Made by a program: the position numbers and the translations under genes. The notes beneath the pieces were generated by a model. It was not told the DNA's origin. It saw nothing but the letters and a program-made list of their open reading frames with translations, and ran no database searches. A DNA stretch of 59,807 nt from Planctomycetota bacterium (GTDB lineage: Bacteria > Planctomycetota > Planctomycetia > Pirellulales > Pirellulaceae). Below are positions 34,181-43,940 of the stretch, piece after piece; within the stretch, counting starts at the first letter, position 1; the number at the start of each line of letters is the position of its first letter. The stretch lies in assembly GCA_017303505.1 (NCBI GenBank), contig JAFLCP010000032.1, positions 1-59,807 on the forward strand, written 5' to 3'.

Positions 34181-35458
34181 TTATTCCGATTCTTTAGCAA
34201 ACTTCGCTTGCATCGCGAGCGGAAGGAGCCCCACATCCTTTTGTTGACCCATGATCGCTTGTCCGCCGCCATCATCTACACGATTGTTTCCAATCACATA
34301 CAAAATTGGGCCAAACTCGGAAGTCTGAAACTTCAGTGAGCCACCATCATACGGATCTTTCGCCCACGCTCCACTCAAATTTAATTGTTTGATATCCTCG
34401 GCCGTTCCACCCTGGCGTCGCCATTGAAGCAGGGCGAGCAAACATCGTGTTTGCGCTTCGACTCGCATCGTCGCTTCTTGGGTTGCATTCATCGCTGGCA
34501 TGATCGAAGCGAACATCCAACTCTTGCCAAAATCGGAATCCTTGTTTGGCATCGCGGTGACAAACACTCCATCCTGAATCAATTGCTTCTCCGCAACCGT
34601 CTTCATGGTATACAGATAATCGGCCTCGCTATTTAGTGAGAACCAAAAATGCCGCGTCGCAGCGGGTACCGTCGGATGGAAAACGTCCACGAAAAACGGA
34701 ATCTCAGAATACACAACACTCTTCCATTGAGCATTGGTGTCAAACGCCAACAATACTTCTTCCAAGTTCTTCAGCGAAGCTTCATCAACTGGGCCGGCAT
34801 ACAACACTTCGGCCGCATAATGAATGCCAATACCACGCACGGCAGTCGCTACGAGATAGCTCACCAGGGTTGGCTGTTTCGCAATTAATTGGCTCCATTT
34901 CAGAATGGCAATCGCACTGGCCATCGCCTCATTTTGTTTTCCCTGAGCAATCTTCAAGCGAACATTGGCCGACAAGACGCGTGCGATCGAGCGAAATTCT
35001 TGCGAGCGATCCAACAACTCTTGGAGAACTTCCTCCACCTTGTCGATGTTGAGCGGAACTCGTAACTGCTTCTTGTGCGCAGCCTGTACGATCTCGTCGA
35101 TCATGACTTGATGTGAAGCTATGATTGCAGCTAACTCGTTAATTTCTTCGGGGGATAGAACTGGCTCAGAAAGAAAAGGTGGTTGTGTGTTCGCGTTTCC
35201 ACTCACCGCGATATCGGCTGCACTGATCTCATCTTTCCACTTTTGGAATTCGACGTACGCGTTGTCCTGATCCGGAACGCTATCCTTGTATAAATCTTTG
35301 AGATGGATGGGATAGCCAGCCTTGACGATTTCCTCGCGCATCTCCGTCACACGCTCGCCAGCCGTATAGTTCATCCAGCTCAGCCAACCTAGACCAATGG
35401 CTAAACCGCCGATACCAGTAAAGAGTCCCCATTTCATAAATGAACCTTGCTTGGGCAT
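34181..35458 (-). CDS. Membrane-anchored protein, paralogue of 39506 gene
   Basis: A 425-residue protein with one N-terminal membrane span (about 10-30) and the rest soluble. It shares with the gene at 39506 YPIHLKDL-type sequence, NAYVEFQKW, and the C-terminal RCLLALLQWRR...GGTA and WAKDPYDGG...FGP.LYVIG.NRVDDGG segments. No family recognised. This type of paired protein is typical of planctomycetes but its function is unknown. It probably faces the periplasm. Confidence 0.65.
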   Translation of the reverse strand: MPKQGSFMKWGLFTGIGGLAIGLGWLSWMNYTAGERVTEMREEIVKAGYPIHLKDLYKDSVPDQDNAYVEFQKWKDEISAADIAVSGNANTQPPFLSEPVLSPEEINELAAIIASHQVMIDEIVQAAHKKQLRVPLNIDKVEEVLQELLDRSQEFRSIARVLSANVRLKIAQGKQNEAMASAIAILKWSQLIAKQPTLVSYLVATAVRGIGIHYAAEVLYAGPVDEASLKNLEEVLLAFDTNAQWKSVVYSEIPFFVDVFHPTVPAATRHFWFSLNSEADYLYTMKTVAEKQLIQDGVFVTAMPNKDSDFGKSWMFASIMPAMNATQEATMRVEAQTRCLLALLQWRRQGGTAEDIKQLNLSGAWAKDPYDGGSLKFQTSEFGPILYVIGNNRVDDGGGQAIMGQQKDVGLLPLAMQAKFAKESE

Positions 35459-35549
35459 AAAGATGATGTCCTATAGGAAAAATGTAACAAGTATGGAGTG
35501 GAGCGGTGATTGCACGTCTGGTGAAACGGATGCGATGAATGAACCGAAG

Positions 35550-35779
35550 GATCCAACGGCGCGGGCCTCCGGCTACTGGCGACGCTGCGCGAGATAGTAG
35601 AGAGGAGAAAGTAGAAAGTAGAGGAAGACAGTCAATGGTCAGACGATTGCTAAGAGTACTCAGTGGAAGCTGCTTAAGGCGGCAGCTCCGCTGCCCACGG
35701 ACTAAACGATCCTTGCGTCTGATTGTCGGTTGAGAAACGCATACATCCAACGCGATAACAGATCCAACGGCGCGGGCCT
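35550..35779. repeat. GATCCAACGGCGCGGGCCT direct repeats
   Basis: This 19-base word is found at 35550-35568 and 35761-35779. CGGCATACGG occurs nearby at 35786 and again near 35851. The 415-base gap holds no gene that I can support, only these copies of dispersed repeats. Confidence 0.5.
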
Positions 35780-35872
35780 AGCCTTCGGCATACGGGTTAA
35801 ACGAGGGACTCTACTTACTACTCACTAATCTCTACTCACTCGCGCAGCGCGGCATACGGGAAAACGAAAAAG

Positions 35873-36358
35873 TTAGTCTTTTTGGAGCGATTGTTCTACG
35901 GCGACGGTGCTGTCGAGGTGGGCTCCGGCTGCCGTTTGTTCCATCAACTGTCGCCATATCTCCCTCTCCTCAGGTAGCCACTCGTGATTGGTGTTCTCAT
36001 TTCGTCGCTCACGACGCATTACCCGTTCCACATGCGTCACGGTCGACAGCACGGTTCCATCGTTGCGTTGTTTGGCAGCGACCAAGAAAATGGAACTAAC
36101 AGCCACAAACAAGCCAACGGCTGCGAGAGCCAATAAGTTTCGATAACTAAAATAGGCTGGCTTGGACTCGGCCTTCACTCTATCAACGGATGAAACGCCG
36201 CTAGTTTCACGCCGCAATTCGGCTTGTATTGATTGCCAAATTTCATCAGCGGCTGCCTCTGCAGTCGACGGTCTTCCTTGTTGTTGAACACGTTCACGCA
36301 ATTTTGCGTCGAACGAATCAAGCTCCGCATCGGCTCGGTTCGGTGGATGGTTTGTCAT
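35873..36358 (-). CDS. Putative anti-sigma membrane protein
   Basis: A 161-residue protein with a soluble N-terminal half, one membrane span near 73-95 (LLALAAVGLFVAVSSIFLVAA) and a charged, coiled tail. Its start overlaps the end of the ECF sigma gene by four bases, the normal anti-sigma arrangement, so an anti-sigma role is likely. No zinc-binding His/Cys motif of the usual ZAS type is visible, so it is a divergent type. Confidence 0.65.
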   Translation of the reverse strand: MTNHPPNRADAELDSFDAKLRERVQQQGRPSTAEAAADEIWQSIQAELRRETSGVSSVDRVKAESKPAYFSYRNLLALAAVGLFVAVSSIFLVAAKQRNDGTVLSTVTHVERVMRRERRNENTNHEWLPEEREIWRQLMEQTAAGAHLDSTVAVEQSLQKD

Positions 36359-36921
36359 GCTTGATCCTCAACGATGGCCCGCATCTGCTGTAAGCCAGCT
36401 CGAAATCGTGAGACCACGGTACCGAGCGGAAGTTCTAATATGGTTGCAATTCTCTCAAAGGTCAGTTCACCAAAATATCGTAGCTCGATGATCATTTTTT
36501 GTTCGCTCGATAAACGCGTTAAAGCCAGTGTCAAAAAATCGCGATCATCCACTAAGGTCATCGCGTTATGGCTCGCCGACGTTTCATACGCAGCGGTCTC
36601 AGTAACACTTGCCCGATCAAGGGGAACTAAAATGGCAGCTTCTTTTCTTTCCTGCTTCAGCGCTCGCCATAAGTCGCGACGAACTGCAGAAAACAGATAG
36701 GCTTCAAAATCTCGTACTTCGTTTAATTGTTTCCGATTCCTGACCAAGGCCACCATCACGCTTTGCACGATGTCACGTGCGAGGTCATCGTTTTTGATAA
36801 CTGCTCGCGCATAGCGAATGAGTCGTTCGGTATAGCGTTGATGAAACGAATACCACGCCGCTTCATCACCGAGCGCGAGCGCTTCGCGAAGATCGTCGTC
36901 TGTATTCGCATCAAGCGACAT
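36355..36921 (-). CDS. ECF-type RNA polymerase sigma factor
   Basis: A 188-residue ECF sigma factor. Region 2 is seen in DEAAWYSFHQRYTERLIRYARAV and RDFEAYLFSAVRRDLWRALKQE; region 4 near the end with LTRLSSEQKMIIELRYFGEL, then ERIATILELPLGTVVSRFRAGL. It would direct RNA polymerase to a small gene set, likely an envelope stress response, held back by the overlapping membrane protein. Target promoters are not known. Confidence 0.9.
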   Translation of the reverse strand: MSLDANTDDDLREALALGDEAAWYSFHQRYTERLIRYARAVIKNDDLARDIVQSVMVALVRNRKQLNEVRDFEAYLFSAVRRDLWRALKQERKEAAILVPLDRASVTETAAYETSASHNAMTLVDDRDFLTLALTRLSSEQKMIIELRYFGELTFERIATILELPLGTVVSRFRAGLQQMRAIVEDQA

Positions 36922-37357
36922 GCCATAACTCGGAAATGGGTGGATGGTCTCTGCGAGCCAACACTCGGCTGGCTGTGGTAATTGTCGGATTGTATCTCCC
37001 CTTCAAGTTTCGGGCATAGTCAACGGAAGACTATCGCAAACATTGGGGCTACATAGGGAATGAGGCGGAATGCGGTTCGATTTTTTGCGCACCATCGAAA
37101 AAATTTCGATTTTGCGGTGTTGCTGTGGTGGCGCGGGTGCAATAACTCGCGTACCACTGCGAACATAAAGTGATCCAAGTCGCTTCCGATTTGGGCCAAT
37201 ACTGGCGATTCTCGAAAACTGCCGCAAATCGGGGCGGATTTCGCGCCTAGAGTTGCCACTTTTACTGCCTTGGTGGCCCGGTATAATGGGGAGGTTCATT
37301 GCTGCAACTTATCCGATAGTCGACTCCTCTTTACGCTGAATTGCAGGACCTCGCGCG
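36922..37357. other. Gene-free divergent promoter region
   Basis: About 435 bases between the divergent sigma and ceramidase genes. I see no gene. A weak ATCGAAA/TTTCGAT stem occurs near 37088-37105. Promoters for both directions must be here but no clear box is evident. Confidence 0.4.
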
Positions 37358-38656
37358 ATGCGTATCTCCGTTAAACCAATCGTTTGTTTGTTTTTCATCT
37401 GCGTTGCCGCGCTTGTTCCCTGTGACCTGTTACGGGGGGATGAGTTGAGAGTTGGAGCGGCGAAGCGAATCATTACGCCCGATCCGCTTTTGCCGGTATC
37501 TGGTGGTATGGGGCCAACGGCGCCCGCTACCAAAAAGCTGGGCGAGATGTCAACGCGGGCTGTAGTGGTCGCCAGTGGCGATACAAAGTTTGCCATCGTC
37601 AGTGTGGATGCATTGGGATTTCCTTCGGTGCTTGTTTCGAAGGTTGCGGCTCAGGTTAAGAACATCAAACCCGAGAACATTATCGTCGGCGCGACACACA
37701 CGCATAGCGGCCCCGACTTCTACGCCTTTCCCGATGGGAAAGGTGGACATAGTGGTGACTTGAAATACATTGACCAGGTGTGCGAATGGATGGCAGAAGC
37801 CATCAATGAAGCGGAGAAGAATTTGCAGCCCGCTAAGTTTCGATCTGCGGTGGGGAATGTCGAAGGGCAAGTGGCGTATAACTACTATGCAGTCGAGCTC
37901 TATGATCCACGAGCGAATGTGTTGCAATTTGTAAATAAACAAGACCAGCCGATCGCAACTTTGGTGAACTATGCGATTCATCCAGAGGTGTTGGGGAATG
38001 AAGTAGGAGCGATGAGCCCCGATTTGATTGGGCCATTATGTGATCGAATCGAGAAACAAGCAGGTGGCATGGCATTGTTTATGAATAGCGCTCAAGGTGG
38101 CATGATCACAGCCGACAATCGCGATTTGTCGAAGGTGGCCGATCCGCTGAAGGCTCGCTGGCATGACAAACGCGAATGGAGCGAGTGTGTGCGAATCGGC
38201 GAGCAATTGGCCACGGAGTCGCTGCGGATTTTGGGGGATACAGCTGCGATAGCAGAGCCGGCAGTGCAATGCGAACATCGCATGGTTGAGTTTCCTGTCA
38301 ATTCGAATGATCTATGGGCGGTAGTGCAATATTCGCCGCTCAAGTATCCGTTTAACGCGGACAAGCGAACCATCACATCGCGCATTCAATTGATTCAGAT
38401 TGGACCAGCTCGAATCGCCACCATTCCGGGAGAAGCGTTGCCCAATATCGGGATGTATCTGAAACGCAAGATGAGCGGTGAGCAAAATATGTTGTTTGGA
38501 CTGACCAACGATGCCTTTGGATACATTCTGACGGAAGTCGATTTTCTTAGCTTTTCAAAATACAACTACGTCTCTAGAGTGTCTTTGGGAGAGCGGACTG
38601 GGACGATTCTGATTCAGAACATTCTGGAACTAGATAAGCAGTATCCGCAGCGTTGA
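37358..38656 (+). CDS. Secreted neutral/alkaline ceramidase-like protein
   Basis: A 432-residue exported protein: signal peptide 1-28, then GAAKRIITPDPLLPVSGGMG near the N-terminus and the metal-binding ATHTHSGPD near 113-121, followed by CNTNYA-type strands with a YAIHPEV segment. These are the signs of the neutral/alkaline non-lysosomal ceramidase N-terminal domain; planctomycetes carry many relatives of uncertain substrate. It is shorter than animal ceramidases and lacks the C-terminal immunoglobulin-like domain. Hydrolysis of an amide bond is likely; the substrate is unknown. Confidence 0.75.
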   Translation: MRISVKPIVCLFFICVAALVPCDLLRGDELRVGAAKRIITPDPLLPVSGGMGPTAPATKKLGEMSTRAVVVASGDTKFAIVSVDALGFPSVLVSKVAAQVKNIKPENIIVGATHTHSGPDFYAFPDGKGGHSGDLKYIDQVCEWMAEAINEAEKNLQPAKFRSAVGNVEGQVAYNYYAVELYDPRANVLQFVNKQDQPIATLVNYAIHPEVLGNEVGAMSPDLIGPLCDRIEKQAGGMALFMNSAQGGMITADNRDLSKVADPLKARWHDKREWSECVRIGEQLATESLRILGDTAAIAEPAVQCEHRMVEFPVNSNDLWAVVQYSPLKYPFNADKRTITSRIQLIQIGPARIATIPGEALPNIGMYLKRKMSGEQNMLFGLTNDAFGYILTEVDFLSFSKYNYVSRVSLGERTGTILIQNILELDKQYPQR

Positions 38657-38686
38657 TGTTTCAAGGTTGTGGCCCGAGTAAATAAC

Positions 38687-39079
38687 ATGACTCCATCGAG
38701 TTCCAATCCGTTTGCTCCACCATCGACGCAGCTTGGCTTGCAAGAATTAAAGGCGGAGTTGAGTGGCGACGATGTAGCGAGTGGAGCGGTTTGTGTGCGG
38801 CGGGGGCTTTTGGAACGCGAAGTGGTGATGTCGGGGGCGACTCCCTGGACGCTTGAGTATTCTGGGATCAACTTTCGTCAGTTGGTTCGAGTGAATGGTG
38901 AGGTGATGTGGTGGTGCATTACCTGGATATGGTTTTCCCGGTTTATTGAGTTTCGAAAACCGTTAGCACCAGGATTGCCTGATTCTCATTGGCTGGTCGA
39001 GGTAGTGATTGGTCGTTTCTTGCGTTTGGCCACATTCCGCATCGTGATTGACGGCAAAGAAGTCTTTCGCGAGTCGTAG
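38687..39079 (+). CDS. Hypothetical protein (130 aa)
   Basis: A 130-residue protein with a Ser/Pro-rich start (MTPSSSNPFAPPSTQ), then an alpha/beta part with a hydrophobic stretch around VMWWCITWIWFSRFIEF that may be a membrane-embedded or buried strand pair. An earlier GTG at 38669 would add six residues. It is close downstream of the ceramidase gene (30 bases), probably the same transcript. Function unknown. Confidence 0.55.
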   Translation: MTPSSSNPFAPPSTQLGLQELKAELSGDDVASGAVCVRRGLLEREVVMSGATPWTLEYSGINFRQLVRVNGEVMWWCITWIWFSRFIEFRKPLAPGLPDSHWLVEVVIGRFLRLATFRIVIDGKEVFRES

Positions 39080-39080
39080 T

Positions 39081-39257
39081 GCGGCAGTCCTCTGCCGCAA
39101 CGTAGCACGGCCCGTCTCGGCCGTAACGTCGGGCGGCCCGTCCTCGGCCGCCCTCCCCGCGCACCACCAACAACTCGCACGATCTGCCTCCCTTGGCTTC
39201 TCGCCAGGGGAGCAACGACTTACTGGCTACGGCACGTAGAGCGGCTATCCTAGCCGC
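39081..39257. repeat. Run of small palindromes (GTAGCAC-type)
   Basis: Three hairpins lie end to end: GCGGCA/TGCCGC (39081-39098), then ACGGCC/GGCCGT, then GGGCGGCC/GGCCGCCC (39131-39153), each with a CGTCTC-like loop. A further GCGGCTA/TAGCCGC stem is at 39241-39257. GTAGCAC precedes the second, as in the array near 54600. These are host-type intergenic repeats. The rest of the 427-base gap has no gene. Confidence 0.55.
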
Positions 39258-39505
39258 GCCTTCTCTAATTCTTCGCGTTTCCACCGAAGCAATAACCGAT
39301 GGTGGGCGGCGCACCTGCCCCAAGCAGAAAATGCGTGAATTCGATCCCAAGTGGGCAATTGTCTTTGTTAGTATAAGTGAGTTCCGTTAAATTAATTTGT
39401 CGCGTGGGTCTTGGAAAATCTTAACTTCGAATTCGTATTTGGTGCATAGAAGTCTGAGCAAATCGGAAGCCACATCGTTACGTTTCCGGAAGAAAAGGAT
39501 GAAGA

Positions 39506-40780
39506 ATGAATTTTCGTCGACAGGCAATAAAGTTTTTTGTTCCATTGGCGATAGCTGGTTTAGCATTTGTGGGCATTTGGTTGGCCTTGCAAGCGCGTCG
39601 TAACAACAGCGTTACGATTGTAGCGATGCAAGAAGAAGCAAGTCGTTTTGAGATTCCCATCCATCTGAAGGATTTGGATAACAATTCGATTCCGGACGAA
39701 GAAAATGCGTTCACCGACTTTCAGAAGTGGAGAAAGCAACTGACGGAAGTTGGGAAAGCTTTGTTCAGGGCAGAGTATGAATCTGAATCGCCCGATGAAT
39801 TCCCTACCGCTGCTGATGTTTCAAATCTGGAAACGCTGCTGAACCCTCACCAACAAATGATCGAAGAGATGATCCAAGCGGCGTCCAAGAAGCATTTGCG
39901 GATTCCGCAGAAGTCCGACAAACCTGACGATGTATTTAAAGAACTAAGTGATTTTCAACTAGATTATAATATGGCAAAGTGGGTGCTTCTGCATAATGCT
40001 CGCCTTCAGCTTCTCCAGGGGCGGCTAGATGAGTCTGTCCGATGCGCCATCGCGTCTATGAAATGGTCAGAAAAATTCGCCCAACTGCCCGGCGCGGAGT
40101 TCTTCCTATTTGGTTCTGCGGCCCGATTGGCTGGGGTGGATTGCTTAGCGAATGCGTTGTACACAGGTTCTCTCAATCAGGAGTCGTACGCTGCTATTGA
40201 GTCCGCTTTATTGAACTATGATACTTTTGAAGTTCTGCGAAGTTCGATCTATTCTGAAATCCCTGTATCGATCGACGTAAAGCAGGTTCTTCTTCCGAAT
40301 CCTGCAAGCACAGAATCCTCAAAAGAAAACGAAGAGAAGAAATTTATTTCGGAAATGAAGAGTAAGGCTGAACTCAAACTATTGGTCGATGGACGGTTTA
40401 TCGAGTTACCAGAAGTGGCCGACGCCTCGAAGCAATTAATCGGCAGTGAGTTATCATTGTTAAGTGTCCGTAGTGCCCAATTGGTTGCAATGTCTGCGGA
40501 GGCAAGGCGTCGTTGTTTATTGGCACTTTTGGAATGGCGCCGAGAAGGTGGAACTGCTCGGAATTTGGATGATTTGGATTTGGTCCGGCCGTGGGCTAAG
40601 GATCCATGGGACGGGGGCCCACTGAAGTTTCGATTGTCAGACTTCGGGCCCGTCATCTATGTTGTAGGGGAGAATAGGGTGGACGATGGTGGTGAAAAGT
40701 CTTTGATTGACCGAGTCATCGATGATGGAATCCTCCCCATACAGGAAAGCATACGATTGAATGGAGCTAGCAATCAGTAG
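39506..40780 (+). CDS. Membrane-anchored protein, paralogue of 34181 gene
   Basis: A 424-residue protein similar in length and layout to the 34181 gene, with an N-terminal span (about 8-27, FFVPLAIAGLAFVGIWLAL). Shared features are the IPIHLKDL start, NAFTDFQKW, and a C-terminal RCLLALLEWRREGGTA and WAKDPWDGG...FGPVIYVVGENRVDDGG. The two lie 4 kb apart in opposite directions, so they probably arose by duplication. AAGGA precedes the ATG. Function unknown. Confidence 0.65.
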   Translation: MNFRRQAIKFFVPLAIAGLAFVGIWLALQARRNNSVTIVAMQEEASRFEIPIHLKDLDNNSIPDEENAFTDFQKWRKQLTEVGKALFRAEYESESPDEFPTAADVSNLETLLNPHQQMIEEMIQAASKKHLRIPQKSDKPDDVFKELSDFQLDYNMAKWVLLHNARLQLLQGRLDESVRCAIASMKWSEKFAQLPGAEFFLFGSAARLAGVDCLANALYTGSLNQESYAAIESALLNYDTFEVLRSSIYSEIPVSIDVKQVLLPNPASTESSKENEEKKFISEMKSKAELKLLVDGRFIELPEVADASKQLIGSELSLLSVRSAQLVAMSAEARRRCLLALLEWRREGGTARNLDDLDLVRPWAKDPWDGGPLKFRLSDFGPVIYVVGENRVDDGGEKSLIDRVIDDGILPIQESIRLNGASNQ

Positions 40781-40803
40781 TAACCCACCTGCCAATTCTC
40801 GCT

Positions 40804-40826
40804 TCCATCGAAGCGAGCCCGATGGA
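40804..40826. repeat. REP-like palindrome (TCCATCGGG type), copy 1
   Basis: TCCATCG and CGATGGA face each other across a short spacer. Closely related copies are at 42915-42937 and 42991-43013. Confidence 0.55.
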
Positions 40827-40858
40827 GAAGCTGCGGCGCATAAAGATGATCGCGTGAT

Positions 40859-42133
40859 CTACAGCAACAGACCGGCGATGCAGCCGGTCATGAGGCAGGC
40901 GATGGTGCCACCGATCATGGCGCGTAGACCTAACTGCGCGATTTCGTTCTTGCGGTCCGGTGCCAGTGCACCAATGCCTCCGACTTGGATCCCAATTGCC
41001 CCAAAGTTGGAAAAGCCACATAACGCATAGGTCATGATTCTCACGGTTCGGTCCGAGAGCTTCGTTGTCGATTCAGGCTGAATCATCTGCCCCAGTTGCT
41101 CGTAGGCAATGAATTCATTGGCGATCATCTTGATCCCCAACAATCGACCGGCCGATAAACACTCGCCCGATTCGATTCCCATCAAAAATGCTAACGGCCA
41201 AAATGCATAGCTCAGCACTCCCGACAAACTAAGTGTTGCATTCCCTTTTTCATCGACAAAGCCGATCCATGTCCCGGCTTGACCAAACAACCAATCGCAC
41301 ATCGCAATCAAAGCCAAGAAGGCCAATAACATGGCGCCAACGTTTAAGGCTAATTGCAAACCATCAGACGCTCCTTGAGTGGCAGCACCGATAAGATTGG
41401 GCGCAGTTCGAGGTAGCTCAAGTTGCACGGTTTGTTGAGTTTTCTCAGGTTCTGTTTCAGGAACCATTAACTTGGCAACCAGCAAAGCAGCTGGTGCGCT
41501 GATTACGCAAGCGGTTAATAAATCACCGGCGCTTACGCCCATTTGGCTATAGGCTCCAAGCAGACTGCCAGTCACTGTGGCAAAGCCGCCCGTCATCAAG
41601 GCGTTTAGCTCTGAACGAGTCATCTTGGATAGGTAGGGCTTCACGACCAAAGGAGCTTCGGTATGTCCTACGAAGATATTCGCAGCCGCTGAAAGTGTTT
41701 CGGGGCCAGAGGTCTTCAATGTCTTTTGCATGACCCAAGCGATCGAACGCACCAAGATTTGCATAATGCCGATGTGATAGAGCACTGCCATCAGTGTCGA
41801 GAAAAAGATGATGGTGGGCAAAACACCAAAGGCGAAGGTCGTGATCAGATTTGTGTTCATGATCGGTGGCGCACCTTCAACAGGCTCACGCATCGTGAAT
41901 AGAAATCCGCTCCCCGCTTCAACAAAAGACATCAACTTCGAGACAGCTTGGTTGACCTGTTGGAAAAGCCATTGTCCAACACTGGTCTTGAGCATGAAGA
42001 CCGCTAACGAAAGTTGTAATAGCAGACCACCAATGACCACGCGCCATGGAAAACGTTTGCGATCCGTGGACATACTCCAAGCAATCGCCACAAACGCAAA
42101 GATCCCAACGAAGCTGATGAGCTTTAGAATCAT
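40859..42133 (-). CDS. Concentrative nucleoside transporter (CNT/NupC family)
   Basis: A 424-residue membrane protein with about ten membrane segments. It has the CNT-family signature VGHTEAPLVVKPYL near residues 154-167, where nucleoside and sodium or proton are bound, and further conserved parts such as GFATVTGSLLGAY. It imports nucleosides coupled to an ion gradient. It lies 17 bases after upp on the same strand, an arrangement that suggests a shared nucleoside/uracil salvage transcript. Size is typical of bacterial CNTs. Confidence 0.9.
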   Translation of the reverse strand: MILKLISFVGIFAFVAIAWSMSTDRKRFPWRVVIGGLLLQLSLAVFMLKTSVGQWLFQQVNQAVSKLMSFVEAGSGFLFTMREPVEGAPPIMNTNLITTFAFGVLPTIIFFSTLMAVLYHIGIMQILVRSIAWVMQKTLKTSGPETLSAAANIFVGHTEAPLVVKPYLSKMTRSELNALMTGGFATVTGSLLGAYSQMGVSAGDLLTACVISAPAALLVAKLMVPETEPEKTQQTVQLELPRTAPNLIGAATQGASDGLQLALNVGAMLLAFLALIAMCDWLFGQAGTWIGFVDEKGNATLSLSGVLSYAFWPLAFLMGIESGECLSAGRLLGIKMIANEFIAYEQLGQMIQPESTTKLSDRTVRIMTYALCGFSNFGAIGIQVGGIGALAPDRKNEIAQLGLRAMIGGTIACLMTGCIAGLLL

Positions 42134-42150
42134 AAACGCCCTATGAAGGT

Positions 42151-42780
42151 TTAACGTTGGGTGTTAAAGATGCGATCACCGGCATCACCGAGGCCGGGCA
42201 CAATAAACTTGTGACTGTTGAGTTCGGGATCAACCGTGCAGACGAAAATGGAGACATCGGGAAATTCATTTCGAACCGCATCGATACCGGGCTGCGCTGC
42301 GATAACGCTGAAGACACGAATATCTTGAACGCCCCATTTCTTGAGCGTCGTGATGGCCATGCGCGTGGAGCCGCCGGTGGCCAACATGGGATCGAGGACG
42401 ATGGCAATGTCAGTCGCTCCATCGTCTGGCAGTTTGCAATAATATTCGACCGGCTTGGCTGTGGCTTCGTCGCGGTACATACCGAGATGCCAAACTTCCG
42501 CGTCGGGCAGGAGATTCAGCAGCGGGTCGACCAAACCTAAACCGGCTCGCAAGATGGGGACTAAGGCGATACGCGCTGAAAGTCGTTGCGTGGTTAGGGG
42601 GGCAACGGGTGTTTGAATGGGGAAGTCTGCGGTTGGAAGCGATTCGGTAACTTTGTAGGCCAGCAGCATCGAAAGCCGCTCGATTTGTTGTCGAAATAAG
42701 GCGGGTGGCGTTTCTTTAGCTCGCAATATAGAGAGATGATGATGGACTAATGGATGATTTAGGACGACCAATTGCCCCAC
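42151..42780 (-). CDS. upp: Uracil phosphoribosyltransferase
   Basis: A 209-residue enzyme making UMP from uracil and PRPP. The start VVLNHPLVHHHLSILR is the UPRTase opening; the PRPP-binding loop is LDPMLATGGSTRMAI. The frame runs open about 50 codons further upstream, but a GTG at 42780 with GAGG upstream gives the normal family length, so I choose it. It forms an operon with the nucleoside transporter downstream. Confidence 0.92.
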   Translation of the reverse strand: MGQLVVLNHPLVHHHLSILRAKETPPALFRQQIERLSMLLAYKVTESLPTADFPIQTPVAPLTTQRLSARIALVPILRAGLGLVDPLLNLLPDAEVWHLGMYRDEATAKPVEYYCKLPDDGATDIAIVLDPMLATGGSTRMAITTLKKWGVQDIRVFSVIAAQPGIDAVRNEFPDVSIFVCTVDPELNSHKFIVPGLGDAGDRIFNTQR

Positions 42781-42914
42781 GGTCAGAACCTCAGCAGAGT
42801 GCCTAATACGAAGTGCTATTAAAGAACGAGCGGAGTGTAGCTCATCAGCATCGCAAAAGCAATTGTGTGAAGTAGCGAGGCCAGTCCCGGCCGCAATGAC
42901 ACCGACATAACGCC

Positions 42915-43013
42915 TCCATCGGGGCAAGCCCGATGGAGAGCGAAATGGGCATGGACGTTAGGAACGCGGCTGTAGCTGGTAAGTCGCGCTTCCATCGGGG
43001 CAAGCCCAATGGA
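42915..43013. repeat. REP-like palindromes, copies 2 and 3
   Basis: TCCATCGGG, five bases, CCCGATGGA at 42915-42937, and TCCATCGGG, five bases, CCCAATGGA at 42991-43013. Both lie in the gap between upp and the exported isomerase-like gene. Stem of nine pairs and similar flanks indicate a dispersed hairpin family. Confidence 0.6.
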
Positions 43014-43028
43014 GAGCGAAGTACAAGC

Positions 43029-43940
43029 CTACAGAGTCTTGAGAACTTTCTCGAGCAATGCTTTGGTTGCGCGAATACCGGCATATTCATCGAGCTTGCT
43101 GCCTTCATATTCGATGCCGATGTAGCCCGAATATTTCGAAGCGGCGACGAGTTTCATCATCTTGGCATAATCGGTGTGGGTTTCGTTGCCTTCGGCATCG
43201 AAGTCATGGCTCTTAGCGCTGACACCCTTGGCGAAAGGCATGGTTTCTTCTACGCCCATGTAACGATCGTAGTCATGGAAGTTTCCGAAGTCAGGCAGAG
43301 TACCGCAATTGTCCATACCAACCGTCTTCATCACACCAGCGAGCCATTTGCCATTGGAGCTCAAGCCGCCATGATTTTCGACAATCACGCCGATGTTGTG
43401 AGGTTTGGCATATTCGCAAACGCCGCGCAGGCCATCAGCAGCCAGTTTGGTCTGCTCTTCAAAGCTGCCTTCTGCATATGCGTTCACACGAATCGAGTGA
43501 CAGCCGAGGAACTTCGCTGCATCCACCCACTTGTAATGATTCTCAATCGCTTGTTTGCGTTTGGCAGCATCGGGATCACCCAATTTGCCTTCGCCGTCGA
43601 TCATGATCAAGACGTTGGTAACGCCCAAGTCTTCGCTACGTTTCTTTAGGTCGGCTAAGTAGCTGGCGTCTTTCGCTTTATCTTTGAAGAATTGGTTTAC
43701 GTATTCAACGCCATCGATACCAAATTCTTCTTTGGCAACCTTTGGAAAATCGAGGTTGCTGATTTTGTTGGCGAACAAAGTTTTGTGCAACGACCATTCT
43801 GCCAAAGAGATTTTGAAGCGAGGTCCTTCGTTAGCGGCAAAAGCCCAAGGGGCAAACGAAGAAGAAAGGTTCAAAGTGGAAACAGCTGCGGCAGCGGCCA
43901 CGGAATTGCGAAGGAACTGACGTCTTGAAGCAAAGCTCAT
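43029..43940 (-). CDS. Tat-exported xylose-isomerase-like TIM-barrel protein
   Basis: A 303-residue protein with a Tat signal peptide (SRRQFLRNS at 5-13, then an Ala-rich hydrophobic part) and a TIM barrel of the sugar-phosphate isomerase/epimerase type ([36 protein letters not shown]). Its metal-binding Glu residues are consistent with the family. Planctomycetes have many such exported proteins of unknown substrate. ATG at 43940 has AGGAG upstream and is preferred over an earlier start. Confidence 0.85.
   Translation of the reverse strand: MSFASRRQFLRNSVAAAAAVSTLNLSSSFAPWAFAANEGPRFKISLAEWSLHKTLFANKISNLDFPKVAKEEFGIDGVEYVNQFFKDKAKDASYLADLKKRSEDLGVTNVLIMIDGEGKLGDPDAAKRKQAIENHYKWVDAAKFLGCHSIRVNAYAEGSFEEQTKLAADGLRGVCEYAKPHNIGVIVENHGGLSSNGKWLAGVMKTVGMDNCGTLPDFGNFHDYDRYMGVEETMPFAKGVSAKSHDFDAEGNETHTDYAKMMKLVAASKYSGYIGIEYEGSKLDEYAGIRATKALLEKVLKTL

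Noticed and set aside
37088..37105. Rho-independent terminator in the sigma/ceramidase gap
   Set aside because: The AT-rich stem is short with a three-base loop, and it lies between divergent genes where no terminator is expected.
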